Shown in pieces: positions 1-7,464 of a DNA stretch of 11,995 bases. The stretch comes from JACRCE01 sp038043305 (GTDB lineage Bacteria > Desulfobacterota > GWC2-55-46): assembly GCA_038043305.1 (NCBI GenBank), contig JBBTCG010000108.1, forward strand, positions 1 through 11,995, read 5' to 3'. How positions within the stretch are numbered: position 1 is the first letter of the stretch; every line of letters starts with the position of its first letter. The position numbers and the translations under genes were made by a program. The notes beneath the pieces are model-generated. The model made no database searches and was not told where the DNA came from. It was given only the letters and a program-made list of their open reading frames with translations.

Positions 1-3
1 GAC

Positions 4-25
4 AACGCCGCAGATGGGCGTTTTT
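4..25 (+). terminator. Possible terminator hairpin downstream of rodA
   Basis: AACGCC (4-9) and GGCGTT (17-22) form a perfect 6-bp stem around a 7-nt loop, and on the plus strand the stem runs into a T tract (21-25). That orientation fits a terminator for a plus-strand gene entering from the left and converging on rodA. On the minus strand it lies 14 nt after the rodA stop but has no following T tract inside the window, so it would be a weaker rodA terminator. The stem is short. Confidence 0.35.
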
Positions 26-35
26 GAGCAGCCCG

Positions 36-1127
36 TTAGAACATGAAGCGTCGCATCCTGACATTAATGATAAGTCCGGCCGCCATCATGCACGTTATGA
101 GGAACGACCCTCCGTAGCTTATGAACGGCAGAGGCACGCCTACCACCGGAAGGATGCCGGCCACCATGCCGATATTTATGGCCGCGTGCCAGAAGAACAT
201 GCTTGTTATGCCGAAGGCAAGGAGAAATCCGAACCTGTCCTTTGCGTCGGTTGCCGCGGCATGTCCGCGTATTATCAGAAAGGTGAAGAGCGTGAACAGG
301 ATGAGCGCGCCTAAGAGGCCCCACTCCTCCGCGTATACCGAGAATATGAAGTCTGTGTGGTGCTCCGGCAGGAACATGAGTTTGCCCTGCGTGCCTGCGG
401 TAAATCCCTTACCCGTCAGTCCGCCTGAGCCGATGGCTATCTTCGACTGCATGACGTGGTAGCCTGTGCCGAGCGTATCCTTTGCAGGATCGAGAAAGCT
501 TGTAAGCCTGGCTTTCTGATACGGCTTGAGCATCTTCCAGCCTATGGGAATCATCGCGGCCATGACCAGCCCCATGCCGATGAGCGTGCGAAGACGTATC
601 TTGACTATCAGCGCCATTGACCAGAATATCATCCATAGGATTATCGCGGTTCCGAGGTCCGGCTGCTTGGCAATGAGCAGGAACGGCGCTGCGAGGAGAA
701 GACCGGGCACGGCAAGGTCTCTGAGTGTAAGCCCCTTTGCCGGAAGCGGTCTGGCGCTGTAGTATTTCGCCAGCGCGATGATGAGGGCGAGCTTGGCAAG
801 CTCGGAGGGCTGGAGGTAGAAGACGCCGAGGTTTATCCACCGCTTTGCCCCGCCTGAGGACTTGCCTATGATGAACACCGCGATAAGCAGCAGAATGGAT
901 GACCCCCATATTACGTAGCCAAGCCGCTCAAGGAGCGAATAGTTCACTATAACGGCGGCAAGCAGGAAGGCCAACCCGATGACGATCCAGTACATCTCCC
1001 TCTTGTATATGCCCTGAAGATGCACATGAGTCGCGCTGTATACCGTAGCAAGGCCCACGCAGGCCAGCGCAATGGTAATCGCAAGGGTGAACCAGTCGAA
1101 GTGGGAAAAAAGCCTTCTGTCAATCAT
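36..1127 (-). CDS. rodA: Peptidoglycan glycosyltransferase RodA (SEDS family)
   Basis: RodA polymerises lipid II into glycan strands in the inner membrane during cell elongation, paired with PBP2. The 363-residue product is almost entirely hydrophobic, with about ten predicted membrane segments, close to the usual family length. The SEDS signature is clear: the loop EHHTDFIFSVYAEEWG (about 255-270) contains Asp259, corresponding to the catalytic Asp known in RodA, and the C-terminal block GVPLPFISYGGS (about 330-341) is the classic FtsW/RodA/SpoVE motif. The ATG at 1127 overlaps the end of the upstream PBP2 gene by 8 nt, so translation is probably coupled. It is the last gene of the mreBCD-mrdA-rodA operon. 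FtsW is the main alternative, but the PBP2 and mre neighbours argue for RodA. Confidence 0.96.
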   Translation of the reverse strand: MIDRRLFSHFDWFTLAITIALACVGLATVYSATHVHLQGIYKREMYWIVIGLAFLLAAVIVNYSLLERLGYVIWGSSILLLIAVFIIGKSSGGAKRWINLGVFYLQPSELAKLALIIALAKYYSARPLPAKGLTLRDLAVPGLLLAAPFLLIAKQPDLGTAIILWMIFWSMALIVKIRLRTLIGMGLVMAAMIPIGWKMLKPYQKARLTSFLDPAKDTLGTGYHVMQSKIAIGSGGLTGKGFTAGTQGKLMFLPEHHTDFIFSVYAEEWGLLGALILFTLFTFLIIRGHAAATDAKDRFGFLLAFGITSMFFWHAAINIGMVAGILPVVGVPLPFISYGGSFLITCMMAAGLIINVRMRRFMF

Positions 1128-3015
1128 ACGCGGCCTCGTCCGTCTCAGTCGAGGCTTTTATTACGCGGGGCTCACTGACCGCCCCGCTGCCTTCAGAAGG
1201 TTTGCCGAGATAGGCCTTGAATATCTCCCTTGCCACCGGCGCCGCCGCAGAGGCGCCGAATCCGCCGTGCTCCACTATGACTACAACTACAATCTTAGGG
1301 TCGTCGTAAGGCGCGAATCCGGCAAACCATGCGTGGTCGCGGTATTTGTACGGTATGGACTGGATGTTCTTTGTCCTTGTTTTGAGTTTTATTACCTGCG
1401 CCGTTCCGGTCTTGCCGGCTATGCCGAGATTAGAGGCCGATAAAAACCGCGCCGTTCCGCCGTCTTCATGGGTAACGCCGTGCAGCGCCTCTTTCACGTG
1501 GAGAAGCGTGGACTTGTCAATCCCGAGGTGGCTCAAGACCTTTGGAGTAAAACTTTTTATCACCGTTCCGGCAGGCGTAATTATTTCCTCTACGGCCTGA
1601 GGCACGTAGAGCGTGCCGTTGTTGGCGATTGCCGCGTATGCGTTTGCAAGCTGGAGCGGAGTAGCGAGCATATAGCCCTGTCCGACGGACACGGAGATGG
1701 TCTCGCCATCGAACCACTTTGCGCCGTAGACCTTGTTTTTCCACGCGGAGCTTGGCACGATGCCGCTTTTTTCATTGGCGAGGTTTATTCCGGTCTTTGC
1801 GCCGAAGCCAAACAGCCTTGAGTATTTGGCGAGGGTGTCAACGCCGAGCTTTAGCCCTACCTGATAGAAAAAGGTGTCGGACGACTCGACGATGGCCTTG
1901 TGCACGTTTATCGTGCCGTGGCCTTCTTCCTTCCAGTCGCGGTAGTCCCTTCCGGCGAATCTGAAGGCTGGGCCGGAGTATATCCGCGTCTCAGGGGTTA
2001 TCGTTTCTTCTTCAAGAGCGGCAGCGGCGTGTATGGGTTTGAAGGTTGAGGCAGGAGGGTATAGACCCTGTATGGCCCTGTTGTTGAGTATGTCGAACGG
2101 ATTCCCGATAAGTTCATTCCATTCGTCTTTTGATATGCCGGTTGAAAGGCCGTTGGGGTCGAAGCTCGGAGAGCTTACCATCGCCAGAATCCTGCCGGAC
2201 GACGGTTCCAACGCAATGGCCGCGCCCGCCCTATCCTTGAGCGCATTGGCGGCCGCAAGCTGTGTATTTAGGTCAACGGTCAGCCTCATCGAGTTTCCCG
2301 GATAGGGCGCGGTCCAGTTGACGACGCGGATCTTCCGTCCGTGCGCGTCAACCTCTATGCTTTTTCCGCCGTCCTGCCCCTTGAGTTCGCCTTCATGCGC
2401 GCGCTCAAGCCCGTATTTGCCGATGTTGTCATGGAGGACGTACTTTTCGTTGACGGCCGAATCCTTGATATCCTTTTCGTTTACCTCGCCGACATACCCG
2501 ATGAGATGCGCGAAAGCGCCGTTGTACAGGTAATGCCGCTTGGGAGCCACGTCGAGTATAACGCCCGGCATCTCGAACTTGTAGCTCTCAATCTTTACGG
2601 TCTCCTCCCATGTAAGCTCTTCCTTGAGCTTTATCGCCTGAAACATAGGTCTCTTTTTGTCGCCAACGATCTTTTCATCAAACTCATCGCCGTCAATCCC
2701 GACGAGGCGTTGTAACAGCGCCTTTGTCGCCGCCATGTCCTTTACGTCCTCCGGCACTATGAGGAGTTCATATCCCGGCCGGTTGTCGGTTATCTTTGCC
2801 CCGGTGCGGTCGTAGATGACGCCCCTTGGCGCAACGGCCTTTATGAGGCGCACGGAGTTGTTGAGCGAGAGCCCCGAATAGTAGTCGCTCTCCTTGACCT
2901 GAAGATACCAAAGCCGCACCGACAGAATGAAAAAGGCCGCTATGCAAAGGCCTATCGCAATCTGCGAGCGTCTTTTGAACTCAGCCGGTTCCTTATCTCC
3001 GAAGTATCCGCTCAA
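1120..3015 (-). CDS. mrdA: Penicillin-binding protein 2, elongation transpeptidase
   Basis: PBP2 is the class B PBP that cross-links peptidoglycan made by RodA during elongation. The 631-residue length is typical. One N-terminal membrane helix (about 18-38) is followed by a dimerisation region containing PRGVIYDRTG (63-72), then the transpeptidase domain. All three catalytic motifs are present: STFK (Ser323-Lys326), SSD (378-380; SxD in the SxN position is usual for PBP2), and KTGT (535-538). The start appears to be TTG at 3015, sharing the bases TTGA with the mreD stop; an AAGGA lies 9 nt upstream. The final 30 or so residues after the domain are polar and probably disordered. The stop overlaps the rodA start. 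I see no missing key residue. Confidence 0.96.
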   Translation of the reverse strand: MSGYFGDKEPAEFKRRSQIAIGLCIAAFFILSVRLWYLQVKESDYYSGLSLNNSVRLIKAVAPRGVIYDRTGAKITDNRPGYELLIVPEDVKDMAATKALLQRLVGIDGDEFDEKIVGDKKRPMFQAIKLKEELTWEETVKIESYKFEMPGVILDVAPKRHYLYNGAFAHLIGYVGEVNEKDIKDSAVNEKYVLHDNIGKYGLERAHEGELKGQDGGKSIEVDAHGRKIRVVNWTAPYPGNSMRLTVDLNTQLAAANALKDRAGAAIALEPSSGRILAMVSSPSFDPNGLSTGISKDEWNELIGNPFDILNNRAIQGLYPPASTFKPIHAAAALEEETITPETRIYSGPAFRFAGRDYRDWKEEGHGTINVHKAIVESSDTFFYQVGLKLGVDTLAKYSRLFGFGAKTGINLANEKSGIVPSSAWKNKVYGAKWFDGETISVSVGQGYMLATPLQLANAYAAIANNGTLYVPQAVEEIITPAGTVIKSFTPKVLSHLGIDKSTLLHVKEALHGVTHEDGGTARFLSASNLGIAGKTGTAQVIKLKTRTKNIQSIPYKYRDHAWFAGFAPYDDPKIVVVVIVEHGGFGASAAAPVAREIFKAYLGKPSEGSGAVSEPRVIKASTETDEAAYD

Positions 3016-3500
3016 TGCGCGCCGTCCTTGAACGCAGCCGGGGTTACGAGGTTTACAAGCCTTGTGAGAAGGGTGATAAACGCGGGGGCGCTTGCGCCCG
3101 TAGTTATCGCTATAAGCAAAACGCTGCCGATGAAGCTTATATGGATGCCGACGCTCCTGAGTACCATGCCAATCATAATACCTTTTAGCAGCGCGGCTGC
3201 GGCCGCGCCTCCGGCGCGTGTAGCAACGGTTGAGAAGTGCACCTTCGACGCGATAAGACGAACGGCCATGTATACGATTATCAGCGAAAATGACGACGCG
3301 CCGATGACGCCTCCGCTCATGACGTCATCCATGTAGCCGAGGATAAAGGCCAATATGACGCCTTCGATGGAGGTCTTTCGGTAAGCGGAGTAAAAGACGA
3401 TGATCAGCGGCAGGTCGGGCATCGGCACGCTTGCAAACAGCGTGCTCTTGAAGGCCAGATAAAGGGCGGCCAGCGGCAGGAATATGATGAACTCCTTCAT
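3012..3500 (-). CDS. mreD: Rod shape-determining membrane protein MreD
   Basis: MreD is a small integral membrane protein that works with MreC and MreB in the elongasome. The 162-residue product is hydrophobic, with about five predicted membrane segments, as expected for the family (about 160-170 residues). Motif evidence is modest because MreD is poorly conserved: DLPLIIVFYSAYRKTSIEGV followed by GYMDDVMSG resembles the conserved first half (small hydrophobic helices and a GxxxD-type loop). Identity rests mainly on position between mreC and PBP2. The ATG lies 1 nt after the mreC stop, and the end overlaps the TTG start of PBP2, implying translational coupling. No strong Shine-Dalgarno sequence of its own is seen. 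Confidence 0.92.
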   Translation of the reverse strand: MKEFIIFLPLAALYLAFKSTLFASVPMPDLPLIIVFYSAYRKTSIEGVILAFILGYMDDVMSGGVIGASSFSLIIVYMAVRLIASKVHFSTVATRAGGAAAAALLKGIMIGMVLRSVGIHISFIGSVLLIAITTGASAPAFITLLTRLVNLVTPAAFKDGAH

Positions 3501-3501
3501 G

Positions 3502-4335
3502 TCAATCCGTTACGACGATAACTTCCTCAAGGGTCTTGATTTGAACCTTGGGCTTCACCTCTATGTACTTGAAGAAGTTGTCTCTGCTCTTTTCAATCCT
3601 TACCACCTCGCCGATTGCGACGCCCCTCGGAAAGATGCCGGTAAGCCCTGATGTAATGACGACGTCGCCGAGCGCCACGTCGTCGTCAATGCGAATGTAT
3701 TTCAGTATGAGCGAGTCTTCCCCGCTGCCTTCGATTACGGCCTTGATCCTCGTGCGTTCGACGTATACGTCAATGTCGGACCTTGCGTCGGTCAGCAGAA
3801 GCACGGTTGAGGCGTTTGACGCGGTTTCTATTATCCTGCCGACTGCGCCGGAGGCGCTGATGACGGCCATGTCTTTTCCGAGGCCGCTGGACGCGCCTTT
3901 GTTGATCGTGACGGTCCTTGTCCAGGGCGTGGACGTAACGCCGGTCAGACGCGCGGCCGTTGAATTGAACCCAACGTCGTCCATGAACTCAAGCGTGGAT
4001 TTAAGCCTCCTGCCGAGAAGGACTTCGTCGTTGAGCCGCATGTTTTCGTTCTCAAGCGAGAGTATGCGGCTTTTAAGGAGCGTATTCTCGTCGGCTGTGC
4101 CCACGAGGAAGACGTAGTCGGTCCATAGTCCCTTGACCGCCTTTTGCGCGGCTATCGCGGCGCGCTGAATCGGCGTAATGACGAAGGAGACCGCTTCATA
4201 TACGACGGCCCCGCGCGGAACCTCCTTTTTATAGGTGAGGGAAAGGTGCAGGGAGTATAGCGCAAGGAGCGCCGATACTATGACCACCTGATGTCTTTTA
4301 AAGAATGAGCTTATGTTGCGTTCAGTGATAGGCAT
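3502..4335 (-). CDS. mreC: Rod shape-determining protein MreC
   Basis: MreC is a bitopic membrane protein that links cytoplasmic MreB to periplasmic PBP2 and activates it. The 277-residue product shows a short cytoplasmic start, one membrane helix (about 16-32), a coiled-coil stretch around 82-115 (ENTLLKSRILSLENENMRL) and a periplasmic double beta-barrel region from about 120 to the end. Typical MreC blocks are visible: VTINKGASSGLGKDMAV, VLLLTDARSDIDVYVERT, and GDVVITSGLTGIFPRGVAIGEV. The length is normal. The ATG at 4335 lies 28 nt after the mreB stop without a strong Shine-Dalgarno sequence, suggesting it is read from the mreB transcript. Confidence 0.95.
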   Translation of the reverse strand: MPITERNISSFFKRHQVVIVSALLALYSLHLSLTYKKEVPRGAVVYEAVSFVITPIQRAAIAAQKAVKGLWTDYVFLVGTADENTLLKSRILSLENENMRLNDEVLLGRRLKSTLEFMDDVGFNSTAARLTGVTSTPWTRTVTINKGASSGLGKDMAVISASGAVGRIIETASNASTVLLLTDARSDIDVYVERTRIKAVIEGSGEDSLILKYIRIDDDVALGDVVITSGLTGIFPRGVAIGEVVRIEKSRDNFFKYIEVKPKVQIKTLEEVIVVTD

Positions 4336-4363
4336 GTTCGGTTGTCCGCTATCTGGTATCCGT

Positions 4364-5395
4364 TCAGTCCGGAATCGTTACTTCTTTTAGGAGCCTCATC
4401 TCGTCAAGCACCTTGCCCGCGCCCTTGACGACGCAGGTCAGCGGGTCATCGGCGATCGTTACCGGCAACTTTGTTTCCTCTCTTATGAGTATGTCGAGGT
4501 TTCGTATAAGGGCGCCTCCTCCGGCAAGCACTATGCCCTTGTCAACGAGGTCTGCGGCCAATTCAGGAGGGGTTATCTCAAGCACCTGCTTTATCGCCTC
4601 CACAAGGGTGCTAATCGTCTCGTTGAGCGCGTCGCGTATCTCGCAAGGTTCGATTTCAAGCGTCGTGGGTATGCCGGTTATGAGGTTTGATCCCTTTATC
4701 TCTATTTTAGGAAGATGATCGTCCGGCAGCGGCAGACCAACGTCCATCTTGATGCGCTCGGCTACGCCGGTTCCTATGGAGAGGTTGTATTTTCTCTTTA
4801 TGTATTGGATGATTGCCTCATCTAACTTGTCCCCGCCTATTCTGATGGACTTTGCCTGTACGATGCCGGCTAGCGAGATGACGGCAATCTCGGAGGTGCC
4901 TCCGCCGATGTCAACGATCATGTTGCCTGAAGGCTCGGTTATTGGAAGGCCCGCGCCTATGGCCGCGGCCATAGGCTCTTCTATGAGATAGACCTCGGAG
5001 GCTCCGGCTGAATAGGCGCTCTCCTTGACCGCCCTCTTTTCGACCTGCGTTATGCCGGACGGCACGCCTACGATTATCCTCGGCCTTACAAGGAGCCTCC
5101 TGTTGTGCACCTTGGCTATGAAGTACTTGAGCATCTCCTCCGTAACCTCAAAGTCGGCTATTACGCCGTCTTTGAGCGGCCTTATGGCCGTGATGTTGCC
5201 CGGAGTCCTGCCGAGCATCGCCTTGGCCTCTTTGCCCACGGCGAGTACGCGCTTGCCCTTGCCGTCTTTTTTCACGGCAACGACCGAAGGTTCATTGATT
5301 ACGATGCCTTTGCCTTTGACGTATATGAGCGTCGAGGCCGTGCCAAGGTCAATGGCGAGGTCATTGGAAAAAAGCCCTAAGACGTAGTTGAACAT
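4364..5395 (-). CDS. mreB: Actin-like cell-shape protein MreB
   Basis: MreB is a bacterial actin that forms membrane-bound filaments orienting lateral-wall synthesis. The 343-residue length is typical. Actin-fold nucleotide motifs are intact: phosphate-1 DLGTAST (16-22), phosphate-2 DIGGGTSE (about 165-172), the hinge block EEPMAAAIG, and the adenosine motif LAGGGALIRN near 300. The N-terminus MFNYVLGLF is a plausible amphipathic membrane-binding segment. The ATG at 5395 is preceded by AAGGAG with a 5-nt spacer (5401-5406), deciding the start. It is the first gene of the operon and has its own promoter just upstream. Confidence 0.98.
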   Translation of the reverse strand: MFNYVLGLFSNDLAIDLGTASTLIYVKGKGIVINEPSVVAVKKDGKGKRVLAVGKEAKAMLGRTPGNITAIRPLKDGVIADFEVTEEMLKYFIAKVHNRRLLVRPRIIVGVPSGITQVEKRAVKESAYSAGASEVYLIEEPMAAAIGAGLPITEPSGNMIVDIGGGTSEIAVISLAGIVQAKSIRIGGDKLDEAIIQYIKRKYNLSIGTGVAERIKMDVGLPLPDDHLPKIEIKGSNLITGIPTTLEIEPCEIRDALNETISTLVEAIKQVLEITPPELAADLVDKGIVLAGGGALIRNLDILIREETKLPVTIADDPLTCVVKGAGKVLDEMRLLKEVTIPD

Positions 5396-5400
5396 CGTAT

Positions 5401-5406
5401 CTCCTT
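5401..5406 (-). promoter_or_regulatory. mreB ribosome binding site
   Basis: AAGGAG on the minus strand, 5 nt before the mreB ATG. It is the only strong Shine-Dalgarno site I find in the five-gene cluster. The downstream genes have weak sites and close spacing or overlaps, suggesting coupled translation. Confidence 0.8.
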
Positions 5407-5445
5407 GAAAACACCGCCGAATACGCAGATTTTACTTAACAATTC

Positions 5446-5474
5446 ATATTAACGAAAATATGCGCGGTTTGCAA
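5446..5474 (-). promoter_or_regulatory. Sigma70-type promoter for the mreBCD-mrdA-rodA operon
   Basis: On the minus strand TTGCAA (-35, 5469-5474) and TAATAT (-10, 5446-5451) are separated by 17 nt. The implied transcript starts near 5440 and leaves a 5' UTR of about 44 nt ending in the mreB Shine-Dalgarno site. This is read from consensus only. Confidence 0.6.
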
Positions 5475-5485
5475 GCGAAAACCCA

Positions 5486-5596
5486 AAGGCCGTATACGTG
5501 ATGCGTTATGCGTGATGCGTAGAAATCCCCCTGATAAGGGGGATTTAGTGGGTTGAATCTTTTTTACGCATCACGGTCTTTCAGCATCACGGCCTT
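5486..5596. repeat. 111-bp palindromic intergenic repeat element (copy 1)
   Basis: The outer ends AAGGCCGT (5486-5493) and ACGGCCTT (5589-5596) form an 8-bp inverted repeat. Inside the left end are three tandem heptamers, GTGATGC/GTTATGC/GTGATGC (5498-5518). The 11-bp arm 5511-5521 is perfectly complementary to 5565-5575. At the centre a separate perfect hairpin is nested: AAATCCCCC (5523-5531), a 6-nt loop, and GGGGGATTT (5538-5546). The right half carries GCATCACGG-type units in inverse orientation. There is no coding capacity. It fills the gap between the -35 boxes of the mreB and sat promoters. It resembles a REP-like or MITE-like repeat and shares a 14-bp identical string (TTTACGCATCACGG) with copy 2. 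Confidence 0.75.
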
Positions 5597-5609
5597 CTTT
5601 CTGTAATGC

Positions 5610-5638
5610 TTGTACCGCTCATGCTTATGTGATAAACT
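5610..5638 (+). promoter_or_regulatory. Candidate promoter for the sat-apsK / amidohydrolase unit
   Basis: TTGTAC (5610-5615) and TAAACT (5633-5638) are separated by 17 nt, and a TG lies upstream of the -10. A start near 5645 would give a leader of about 100 nt. A weaker alternative closer to the gene is TTTGAA (5679-5684) with TATAAG (5701-5706). Confidence 0.45.
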
Positions 5639-5644
5639 ATTTTT

Positions 5645-5744
5645 TTAATTTCAGCGCGTTGTTTTTTCAATACAACGGTTTGAAGCCGTGTTATGCGCCT
5701 TATAAGAATATATAAGGAATTAATCCACGAGGAGGAACAGCACA
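5645..5744 (+). promoter_or_regulatory. Structured leader upstream of sat-apsK
   Basis: This AT-rich leader holds two short stem-loops that share bases and cannot both form fully: GTTGT (5658-5662) with ACAAC (5672-5676), and a stem spanning 5675-5689 whose arms are ACGG and CCGT. It ends with GAGGAGG (5729-5735), a strong Shine-Dalgarno site 9 nt before the GTG start, which decides that start. No known riboswitch class is recognised. Confidence 0.35.
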
Positions 5745-7457
5745 GTGTCAACGATTATTGCGCCGCACGGAGGGGTATTAAAGGACGCTCTGTTGCCGGA
5801 AAAGGAGGCAGAGGCGCTCAAGGCCAAGGCCGCGGCCTATGTCTCATGGGACCTGACCGAGAGGCAGGGCTGGGACATCGAGATGATCTTGAACGGGGCG
5901 TTTTCGCCGCTTGAAGGCTTTATGAACCGTTCGGATTATGAATCGGTAGTAAGGGATATGCGCCTCGCCGATAAGACGCTCTGGCCCATGCCCGTAACCC
6001 TTGACGTGAAGGAGGAGTTCAGCCAAAAAATTTCAGTCGGCTCCAAGGTCGCGCTAAGGGACGCTGAGGGCGTGCTCATCGCCGTGATGACCGTCTCGGA
6101 TATATGGAAGCCGGATAAGAAGGCGGAGGCCGAGCACGTCTTCGGCACAACCGACGCCAAGCATCCGGGGGTTGACTACCTGCTCAATAAGTCGCATCCG
6201 GTCTACGTCGGCGGCACACTCGAAGGGGTTGAACTGCCGAGGCATTACGACTTTAAGCAATTGCGTCATACGCCCAGGGACCTTCGTGAAAAATTTCAGA
6301 AGACCGGCTGGAGGCGCGTCGTCGCGTTCCAGACTAGAAACCCGATGCACAGGGCGCATCAGGAGCTTACGTTCCGCGCCGCGAAGATGAGCGAGGCCAA
6401 TCTGCTCATCCACCCTGTCGTGGGCATGACAAAGCCGGGCGATATTGATCACTATTCAAGGATTCGCTGTTACGAGCACCTTGTGAAGCAGTACCCTGAA
6501 CAGACCACGATGCTCTCGCTCTTGCCGCTTGCCATGCGAATGGGCGGTCCAAGGGAGGCTGTCTGGCACGCAATCATCAGGAAGAACTACGGCTGCACCC
6601 ACTTTATCGTGGGCAGGAATCACGCTGACCCAGGCAAGGACAGCAAGGGCAACGATTTTTACGGTCCTTACGACGCGCAGGAACTTCTTGGCAAGCATCA
6701 GGACGAGCTTGGCATAAAGATGGTGGCGTTCCCTGAGATGGTCTATGTTCAGGAGAAGGCCGAATACGTCCCGTCAACCGAGGTTCTCCCGGGGTGGACG
6801 GTTCTCAATGTCTCAGGCACAGAGTTCAGAAGGCGGCTTCAGGAGGGTCTTGACATACCGGACTGGTTCTCCTACAAGGACGTTGTCGAGGAGCTTAGAA
6901 AGACCTACCCGCCAAGGAACAGACAGGGCTTTACGGTATTCTTCACCGGCCTGTCTGGTTCCGGCAAGTCCACCATCGCAAACGCCTTGATGGTCAAGCT
7001 CCTTGAGGTGGGCGGTAGAAACGTTACCATACTTGACGGCGACCTTGTGAGGAAGAATCTTTCAAGCGAGTTGGGCTTTTCAAGGGAGCACAGGGACTTG
7101 AACATCCAGCGCATCGGCTTCGTGGCCGCTGAGATAAGCAAGAACGGCGGGGCCGCGATATGCGCGCCCATCGCGCCTTACGCTCAGACGAGAAAACAGG
7201 TGAGGGAGACCGTTACAAGGAACGGCGGGTTTGTCGAGGTGCATGTTTCGACGCCGATAGAGGTCTGCGAGGAGAGGGACAGGAAGGGGTTGTACGCAAA
7301 GGCGAGGGCCGGGCTTATAAAGGAGTTTACCGGCATAAGCGATCCGTATGAGGCCCCTGAAAACCCGGAGGTTGTCATAGACACAAAGGACTGCACGCCT
7401 GATGAGGCGTCCCAGAGGATACTCCTCAAGCTTGAGCAGATGGGCTTCATAAAATAA
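5745..7457 (+). CDS. Bifunctional sulfate adenylyltransferase / APS kinase
   Basis: It converts sulfate and ATP to adenosine 5'-phosphosulfate (APS), then phosphorylates APS to PAPS, in the cytoplasm. The 570-residue protein is a fusion. The ATP sulfurylase domain covers about 1-390, with QTRNPMHRAH (196-205, the QxRNPxHxxH nucleotide motif), HPVVGMTKPGDID, GGPREAVWHAIIRKNYGCTH, GRNHADPG (290-297) and SGTEFRRRL (357-365). The APS kinase domain covers about 391-570, with Walker A GLSGSGKST (402-410), DGDLVRKNLSSELGFS (from 431) and IAPYAQTR. The intact P-loop argues for an active kinase rather than the degenerate regulatory domain of fungal ATP sulfurylases. It starts at GTG 5745. Similar fusions are known in Aquifex. 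No aprAB, dsr or cys genes are nearby, so the direction of flux (assimilation or PAPS supply) cannot be read from context. Confidence 0.96.
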   Translation: MSTIIAPHGGVLKDALLPEKEAEALKAKAAAYVSWDLTERQGWDIEMILNGAFSPLEGFMNRSDYESVVRDMRLADKTLWPMPVTLDVKEEFSQKISVGSKVALRDAEGVLIAVMTVSDIWKPDKKAEAEHVFGTTDAKHPGVDYLLNKSHPVYVGGTLEGVELPRHYDFKQLRHTPRDLREKFQKTGWRRVVAFQTRNPMHRAHQELTFRAAKMSEANLLIHPVVGMTKPGDIDHYSRIRCYEHLVKQYPEQTTMLSLLPLAMRMGGPREAVWHAIIRKNYGCTHFIVGRNHADPGKDSKGNDFYGPYDAQELLGKHQDELGIKMVAFPEMVYVQEKAEYVPSTEVLPGWTVLNVSGTEFRRRLQEGLDIPDWFSYKDVVEELRKTYPPRNRQGFTVFFTGLSGSGKSTIANALMVKLLEVGGRNVTILDGDLVRKNLSSELGFSREHRDLNIQRIGFVAAEISKNGGAAICAPIAPYAQTRKQVRETVTRNGGFVEVHVSTPIEVCEERDRKGLYAKARAGLIKEFTGISDPYEAPENPEVVIDTKDCTPDEASQRILLKLEQMGFIK

Positions 7458-7464
7458 CTGCGGC

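Noticed and set aside
36..462. Overlapping open frames on the plus strand opposite rodA, and similar long frames opposite mrdA, mreC, mreB and hflX
   Set aside because: They lie antisense to strongly conserved genes, have no Shine-Dalgarno sites I could find, and their peptides match no family; they reflect codon bias of the real gene.
5498..5518. Tandem heptamers as a possible CRISPR array
   Set aside because: Units are 7 bp with no spacers between them, and no cas genes are present. They belong to a palindromic intergenic repeat.
6950..7457. APS kinase domain as an inactive regulatory domain, as in fungal ATP sulfurylase
   Set aside because: Walker A GLSGSGKST and the DGD motif are intact, so an active kinase is the simpler reading.
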